Part shown: positions 57,769-64,000 of the stretch, one piece after another
Position numbering within the stretch: position 1 is the first letter of the stretch
Layout of the letters: the number at the start of each line of letters is the position of its first letter
DNA from: Tetraselmis striata
Taxonomy: Eukaryota > Chlorophyta > Chlorodendrophyceae > Chlorodendrales > Chlorodendraceae
Reading direction: 5' to 3'
Length of the DNA: 64,000 nucleotides
NCBI GenBank assembly: GCA_006384855.1
Contig: VCJN01001814.1
Span: 1 to 64,000, forward strand
The notes under the pieces: generated by a model
What the model saw: the letters and a program-made list of their open reading frames with translations, nothing else
Database searches by the model: none
Told to the model about the DNA's origin: nothing
Translations under genes and position numbers: made by a program

Positions 57769-58560
57769 ATGGCCGTTGCCTTGGCAGGGAGCCGGGCGCG
57801 CATCGCCGCCGGCGCTCCCGCCCGCCCAGCCGGCCCGCTGCGGCCGCCGGCCGCGCGGGCACCGCTGCGCCTGCCTGGTCGCCACGCCGAGCGCCGCACC
57901 GCCACCGCAAATGCTGTGTCGGAGGTAGTTGGGCCGCTTGCCGCCCTGGACCTGGACTGGTCCGATCCCGACACGCTCATCGGCGCCGCCGGCGCTGTGC
58001 TCGGCCTGGGTCTCGGCATCGGCATCCCTCTCTTTTTCATCTCTCGCGACGAGAAGGACGAGGAGCGCCTGGAAGAGCTCCGCCAGCTCAACAGGGAGAC
58101 GTTCAAGGAGACCGGGGAGTACATGTCTCCGGTGAGCCTTGCTTCCAGCTTGTCTACATAGTTTCGCTGTGTACCCAGCGGGGGCTCAAAAAATTCTACC
58201 CCGGCAGGACTTACCTGCGTGTATTCCTATCTTAATAATGCGATTTCTCCGATAAGCAATTCTTAGTGGTCTTCCTTCGCTCTTGTTCGTAGTCGTCCAA
58301 GCGGCGAAGGAGCAGGCCGCTGAGCCCTGCTTCCGTTGCATGTCCCACAGGAGGAGATCGAGGCCATCCGCCCGCCGCGGTGGACCGACCGCAGGTGCGG
58401 CTCCAACCTTGCCTTACATGTGGCTCAGGCACGCTCTTGCTGCCTTACCCCAGCTGCCGGGTGCGCCTGTAGACACTTCTCCTGCAGGTCTGCCGTGGCG
58501 ACTGATCCCCACCTGCTCACCCCGCCCCCCACCGACAGGGAGTTTGTGGATGATGATTAG
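57769..58560 (+). CDS. Small plastid membrane protein of the green lineage, three exons
   Basis: Exons 57769-58131, 58351-58394 and 58539-58560; phases 0 and 2, donors GTGAGC and GTGCGG. The N-terminus (MAVALAGSRARIAAGAPARP to about residue 50) is Arg/Ala/Pro-rich without acidic residues, as in chloroplast transit peptides. The mature part reads DLDWSDPDTLIGAAGAVLGL, a single membrane segment GLGLGIGIPLFFI, then a charged helix SRDEKDEERLEELRQLNRE and the C-terminus EEIEAIRPPRWTDRREFVDDD. The PPRWTDRR and EFVDDD blocks look strongly constrained. I believe similar proteins occur in plants and algae, probably in thylakoids, but I do not recognise a named member. Total 142 residues. Confidence 0.82.
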
Positions 58561-59776
58561 GCTGGAACATTCATTGCGCAGGGCCACTTCACCCAGGGCC
58601 ACTTCTACATGCGATGACTGCTCGTCCCATTTTAATTCAGCCATGCTCAATACGTACTAGTTCACGTGACACTGTGCTATGCCCTGTGCCCACAACTGGC
58701 TACACATCGCCTCACCTCTGATTCTACATCCAGCAGCAGAATTATAGGGCCAGCAGGTATTGGTATGAATCCGAGCAAACACTGCATGCAAACCGTATTT
58801 CGTTGCATTGCCTGCCAGCACTTCTCTTCTCCGCCTGGTCTCCTCGCAGCATGGTTCAGTATGTGGGAGGCATTGGGAAGCGCGATGCACCGCTGGGTAT
58901 TGTTGCCGGGATGGTAGTCGCCAGTCCAGTCCAAGAAACCCTGTGTTTTCTCCAGATATGTGGCCCCACACTTGCTCTGCGTTGCCACGAGGAGTGCGGT
59001 CCGACGGGTATTCGATTCGTCACATCTTCCGGGCAGCTGCTTCTTCACTGATGGGCGAAAGCACCCAGAATCTTCTGCAGCGCCATGCCGTCGCTGAGCA
59101 ATCTCGTTCTCTCGCCTTGGGTACAGGCATTTCCCAAGGCATGACATTCCTTAGCATTCGTTAGTTTACCTCAGGGGCAATGTTGCCATTGGACTGCCGG
59201 AGGTTGCCCGCAGCTGGATCATCCGCTACCCATAACAACACAACCCGCTTTAGTCCCCCGCAGGTCTCGTTTGTTCACAGTACATGCCCTTGGACATATC
59301 TGGGCGCCTCCCCAACTGCTCGTCATTCGGACTCGCTTCGTGTGTAGCCGGATGAGTATGGGTACAGAGAGGCACCTCCACGATAAGCACACTGCATGCG
59401 GTGCGAATTGTGTCCGGGGAAGGGGGGAGGAGGAGCGGTATACTCACCCACAAAGGCCTGTAGAGTGTCACACCTGGCAGCAGCCCATAAGTTATATAGA
59501 GGTTTCCCGTTGAAACGCCCAGGCGAGTGAATGAGCCACCGAGGCAGCTGAGTGCCGTGCTCTGGCTCACTCACAGACATGCGGTTACGCGGCATTCCAC
59601 TGCACCAGCATTGCGACCCGATAATGCTGACGTATGATGCTGTAGATGCAGTGCATGGCCCGGCAGCTAAACTGGGCATTGTTACAAAAAACAGCCCCGC
59701 ATGGCACCGAACAGCAGCACGGCTACCGGAGCATGTCCTTGAGCCTCTCTCCCTGGCCGGCCAGCGCGCAGCGGCC
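58561..59776. other. Intergenic between convergent plastid-protein genes
   Basis: No gene is supported, only short open frames on both strands. It contains the 3' ends of the plastid membrane protein gene (left) and of the TPR gene (right). Confidence 0.4.
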
Positions 59777-61217
59777 CTACCAGATCAGCCATGGCTTGTT
59801 GGTGCCCGAGTTTTTCCCCCTCTTGCGCCCAAAGATGGCGTTGATCTTGTCTCCCGGGTTCTCAAACCTTCGCAGCGTGTTTGAGCGGGAAGGGGGGGGC
59901 GGGGGGGCAGTCAGTCCATGGCAACAGGGGCGCGGGTGCGATCACGGGGTGAGCAGCAGGAGCAGTCAGATGCGCCTCACTTTCTGATGGCAGCCTCCAG
60001 CTCGCCGCCCTGAATGTTGGCGAGGTCGGGGTCCTTCCTGAGCTGCTGGAAGTCGTCAAAGCCTGAGAAACCGCCACACAGAGGCCGCATCAGCTGCAGG
60101 GGAGGGGCCTTCTGTGCCTGCACCTGATTGATGATACGGTGCCAGCCGGGCCGAACGGGTGCGCCCTTAAGGCACGTCGCGGGCTGGGCGGATGGGAGCA
60201 CCGTTTTCGAGGGCGCCCTGAAGGCACGTCACGGCGCTCTGCGTCTCGCCCAGCTGGCTGTACGCACACGCCATGTTGTACAGCGCGGCGTTCTCCTCGC
60301 CTTCGCTTGGGCAGCTGCGGGTCAGATGGCGGGCGCCATCCGGTCAGCCCCGCCGTGCCCCGGCCCGCCATGCGCCGCCACATCGCCGCGGTACCAACCC
60401 GCCCAGCGGGGCCACGCTGCCAGTCGCTCAACGACTGAGCCGATGGACGTGATCAGGTTGTCGCCGTCGTCGGCAGGTATAGATTAGGTGAGGGCGGCCG
60501 CGCACCTGAACTCGCGCACCGTGCCCGACATGCGCATTGCCCCGCTGCCGGGCAGCTCCAGCGACTTCTGCCACATCGCGATGGCCTTCTTGAACTGCTT
60601 GTCGGCGTACAGCTCCAGGCCCAGGCTGATGGCATCCTTGCACGTCTTGGGCCTACATAGGATGGCGGGATGGCAGGCCGTTACTCTCGATGCGCCATGT
60701 CTGGCATGCGTGGAAGGACCCTCACCCATCATCGAGATGTGATATTGTTTGCTCTTATGTGATGCAGTTGGGGCTGGGCTGGAGGGCGCCCACTCATCCT
60801 TGGCTCCAGTTGTGCTAGCATCCCTGAGCGCAAGAGCAGGCTGTCAGTAAGTTTCCTGGGCACACCCAGAAGCTCTGCCACATCTCCCTGCGGGGCTTTC
60901 CTTGATCGACAGGAGCCCTGGTGAAGGATACAGGGATACCCCCCCCCCCCCCGCGGGCCCCCCCATTGTGTGACCTACGTGTTTCCCGCCTAGCCCAGTT
61001 CCCCAGCCCCAGCTGGGGGCTCTCACTCTGCCTCGGCACGCAACAATAGCGGCCGGCGCGTACGCTGCGCGCCGCACAGAGCGCGCCCGGCGCGTGTCAT
61101 CCGCTGTGGCAGCGCTGTCGCCCTGAACGCAGGCGTGCCTCCGCGGCCGGCCGGTGCGAGGTGTGTCCTCGAGGCGGACGCAAGGGGCAGGGTCGCTGCG
61201 AGAGATGCGAGGGCCAT
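59777..61217 (-). CDS. Plastid TPR-repeat protein, six exons
   Basis: TPR helices mediate protein-protein contacts, here probably in the chloroplast. Exons: 61217-61027, 60823 to about 60726, 60652-60506, 60314-60202, 60062-59981, 59867-59777. Exon 1 (MALASLAATLPLASASRTHL to LLLRAEAE) is a transit peptide by composition. Exon 3 has a first TPR (AISLGLELYADKQFKKAIAM). Exon 4 has a second (NAALYNMACAYSQLGETQSA, AVTCLQGALENG). Exon 5 gives FDDFQQLRKDPDLANIQGG. The last exon ends GRKRGKNSGTNKPWLIW. Phases match from exon 3 onward, with GTGCGC and GTGAGG donors. The exon 2 to 3 join is out of phase as drawn, so one boundary there is wrong or an exon is missed. A terminal TGA directly after exon 5 is avoided by the splice. 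Confidence 0.8.
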
Positions 61218-61689
61218 TTTGTGATCCCGAGGAACGGTCAGCAGGTCACGAGGAACGGCGAGCGGCAAGGTGCGGCGGGCTACGGTCCTCGAGCTTCAAA
61301 TACCTGCCTTGACCACTGTCGATGGAGTGCTGCTGCTGCTGTGTGGCGCCGCCAGCCAACAACCACAAACTCGCCGACGATATCTACCTTGGAAACGCGC
61401 CGATAGTTCGTACGCCACAGTGCAGGCGCGCAGGCAGACGAGGCCGGCGGAGCCCCCCCCGCAACCCCCCCCCCCCCCCCCCCCCCCCCCGGGTGTCCTT
61501 GACAGTAAGAATCCTGTCTGTGTGGGTGTGCAGGGCATATTCTAAATAGGGATTGATCAAGGCGTAGCGTTAGGTCAATAGAGATGACTACGGCAGGATT
61601 CTTAGGATTATATGTCGGTCGCTGAGCAAGAGCAGGCCGGACGGACATTCAGATATATATTGCCCTAATCCTAACTGGTTCTGATCTAA
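61218..61689. other. TPR gene 5' flank with a C run
   Basis: Contains a 26-base C run at 61465-61490 and no gene. It presumably includes the TPR gene promoter and ends at the outer boundary of the split-repeat element. Confidence 0.4.
61465..61490 (+). repeat. 26-base C run
   Basis: Homopolymer between the TPR gene and the split-repeat element. Confidence 0.95.
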
Positions 61690-61695
61690 ACGTGT

Positions 61696-61890
61696 TTATG
61701 GGGTTTCCTAACGGACTATAGCTGTCCTAGTGCGACCCGTACGGTCTGTAGTGGTTTCAAGCCGTTACCATCGGGGTTTGGTACGGGCTACCCCATCGCC
61801 CGCGAGCCCTGCGCTCCCGGCCGGGGAGCTACTTAGGACAGCCACCAGCAGCTCGTCTGCCATCTTCCAGCTCGCTGCCTTCGGCAGCGG
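61696..61890 (+). repeat. Long terminal unit, left copy
   Basis: Runs from TTATGGGGTTTCCTAACGG to the hairpin CGCTGCCTTCGGCAGCG at 61873-61889. Confidence 0.9.
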
Positions 61891-63784
61891 CTTCGCGTAC
61901 TTGTGCGCGCGAGGGTCACTGAGGCTGAACAAGTCCGCACCGAGGTTCATCCACCCGGTAGTGAGTCGTCGTGCCGCGCACATGCCTTACAACATCAGGC
62001 AGCGACAGACAGCCCCTCGGTAGTGTGGTTTTCCCTACTCGTGCGCCCGATGTCGTTTTCCGTTTTTGCCCTGGCTTTGCAGCTGGGACGTTTTCGGATG
62101 GCGATGCGCACGGCAAGGAATTGGAGCTGGGCGGTCCCCGTTGGGGGGGGTTTAAACCTCAACACCCGAAGTCGAGTCGCAATACAGGCCTTCGGGGCTC
62201 CCGCAGTGGAGCGCCCTCTCGCAGTAGTCAACTCTTGAGGTTTAGGTGAGGTGGACGCGCTCGGCACCATGGCCGCTGCTCGTCACGGTTGTCAACGACG
62301 ACGACTACGCCCACCGCAACAAATCGGCGCGGACGGAGGGGGACGTCCGTGTCGTCGGGGCGACCACTTGTTGTCCCGCAAGACACTGCAACCCAGTCCC
62401 CGTGTCCTCGCAGCAGGGCGCCGTGGCATCAACGGTCGTTACATGCTGTGGTTTTCCGGAACTACTCGCGTAATTGGCCTGTTACATGGGTGGCGCCGCT
62501 CACGCGCCGGTGTTTTGAGAGGGCTCGTTGCCCTCGCCCCAATGAAGCTTCAGCAACGTTTGTTGTGGTCGCAGTGGGAGGCGTTTGTGCGGCCCGTGCC
62601 GATGCGTCTCCGACGTCTCCTACTCCAACGTCGTCGTCACAAGGACCACGACAACCTGCCGCTGCCCGCCGGGGGGCAGCTCCACCACCTGGCGTGCCTG
62701 GCGTCTCGTGGTGTACGTAACTACCCTTGGCCAACTCTGGGTTTGGGACTTCGGCGGCCGTCGCTGGTGCAACAGCAGCGGCCGCCTCGTCGTCTCCCTC
62801 GCCCCGACATCATTGGCATCGTTACGGGCCGGCATAGGCTACAAGGGCCTCCACGCCGGCCAACCCGCTTCCAACGTCACGGCAACGCATTTGTGACAAC
62901 ACGAGCTGCCCGCCGGGGGACAGCTCCGCCACCTAACGCGACTTGTGCGTTTCGTGGCATCATCCTAAGCCGACGCTTTGTGGGTTGGTCAGCAGCCGTC
63001 GTTGGTGCAGCAACGGCGGTCGGCTCACCGCTCTCCGCGAAGAAAGACCCACGGCGACAACTAACCGAGTCGGCGGGTCTTCTGCGACGTCGCCGACAAC
63101 CGACCCCGACACACCTGAACCGGTACAGCACGACCACACAGGGTTCCACATTTCCGCGCCCTCAGCGTTGTGCGTTTCACCCGCCGCTCTTCGCGCAAGG
63201 GGGCGAAACAACCACCGCTGGTGATGACAGCGGCAGTACATCGCTGTCATCGCGAGTTGTTGCGTCCACCCCTCGTAACGTGCATCGCCAGTACAGGTAC
63301 ATGGTACGAGTTACCATCGCGTCGGGTACAGTGCACCAGTACTTCACCTGACTGTACTCGGCGCGCTCGCGCGCTCGTGCGCGCAGCTGTACTCGTCCTA
63401 CTCGTGCATGTGCCGCTGCTTTGCTGGGCGCTCGTCGCCAACTTGGGCTTTGCTACCCCTGCTGCTTCTACTGGCCCGCAGTTCCGGCTCGTGCCGCACG
63501 CCACCATGGCGCGCAACCAATACTATAGGGCGCCGTCGGGAGACTGCGCCTTAATTCCGCGACACGTCCAGCCTATGTCATGCCGGCGTCAACATCTCCC
63601 GCCCGCGCCTGATGCGCCTGCGCCTCGATCGAGGTCCTCTTGGCGCGAGACCCCTCTACAACTCAAGACATCTTCCGCCTTCGTCTGGTCGGCACGCCTG
63701 CCGACTGCCCACGCTCGCAGTCGTAAACGAACCGCGTGTAAACTGGCAAAGCCAGACTCGAATGCATGATTGAAATGACGTGTT

Positions 63785-63980
63785 TATGGGGTTTCCTAAC
63801 GGACTATAGCTGTCCTAGTGCGACCCGTACGGTCTGTAGTGGTTTCAAGCCGTTACCATCGGGGTTTGGTACGGGCTACCCCATCGCCCGCGAGCCCTGC
63901 GCTCCCGGCCGGGGAGCTACTTAGGACAGCCACCAGCAGCTCGTCTGCCATCTTCCAGCTCGCTGCCTTCGGTAGCGCCC
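63785..63980 (+). repeat. Long terminal unit, right copy
   Basis: Almost identical to the left copy. Its hairpin at 63961-63977 differs by one base (GGTAGCG for GGCAGCG). Confidence 0.9.
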
Positions 63981-64000
63981 TCCCGTTTCCCGCCTCCGCC

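Larger units (their letters stand above)
61690..64000 (+). mobile_element. Small split-direct-repeat retroelement relative (fossil), cut by window end
   Basis: The long unit 61696-61890 is followed by about 1.8 kb of interior, a short unit around 63738-63777 and a second long unit 63785-63980. The final short unit would lie beyond 64000. The interior is homologous, in opposite orientation, to the element at 7.7-10.3 kb. The two long units are almost identical over about 190 bp, so this copy is younger than the first. The 366-codon open frame at 62251-63351 is not shared by the homologue and has the repetitive Arg/Leu/Pro composition of an accidental GC-rich frame. It is interpreted as non-autonomous and whole as far as visible. 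Confidence 0.65.

Noticed and set aside
62251-63351. 366-codon open frame in the right-hand split-repeat element
   Set aside because: Arg/Leu/Pro/Gly-rich without any domain, overlaps open frames on other strands, and has no counterpart in the homologous interior at 8.1-10.1 kb.

Overview
The window looks like nuclear DNA of a green alga, most likely a GC-rich trebouxiophyte-type chlorophyte. The evidence is a plastid-type starch synthase, an esterase of the plant phytyl-ester-synthase family, proteins with plastid transit peptides, and small phase-consistent introns with GTGCGC or GTGAGC donors. Genus is not determinable from this sequence alone. About 20 uninterrupted G or C runs of 14-31 nt punctuate the window, many of them inside introns.

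Host genes occupy three clusters. The left cluster holds the 5' part of the cytosolic ribosomal protein uL2/RPL8 gene (402-1015, minus), a decayed gene for a repeat protein (10463-12463, plus) and a six-exon starch synthase (14791-21405, minus). The central cluster is an alpha/beta-hydrolase gene (about 30847-33769, minus). The right cluster holds an uncharacterised two-domain-looking small protein (42952-44889, plus), a small multipass membrane protein (46372-47752, minus), a METTL13-like methyltransferase (50003-51185, plus), a longin/SNARE-like protein (54451-55544, plus), a small plastid membrane protein (57769-58560, plus) and a plastid TPR protein (59777-61217, minus). Exon joins given below keep phase and use GT-AG (rarely GC-AG) sites.

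Most of the remaining DNA is transposon-derived. Three non-LTR (LINE) lineages are present. LINE-A has a C-terminal restriction-like endonuclease and a characteristic 3' end. LINE-B has a different ExK-type nuclease. LINE-C is a 3-kb, recent-looking copy at 39-42 kb flanked by a 46-bp duplication. A tRNA-derived SINE occurs five times, three copies having convincing target-site duplications. A tyrosine-recombinase retroelement fossil of the DIRS/PAT type (about 34265-38880) has split direct repeats and carries gag-like and recombinase regions but no reverse transcriptase. Two smaller elements (about 7745-10347, and 61690 to the window end) share its terminal organisation and a conserved hairpin but show no convincing genes. 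A 1.35-kb terminal-inverted-repeat DNA transposon is nested in the fossil. A long foldback palindrome lies at 56.36-56.89 kb.

The most unusual observations are the split-repeat family with its covarying hairpin, the recurring C-runs just downstream of splice donors, and the starch synthase with an acidic insert in its catalytic region. No CRISPR array, rRNA gene or free-standing tRNA gene was seen.
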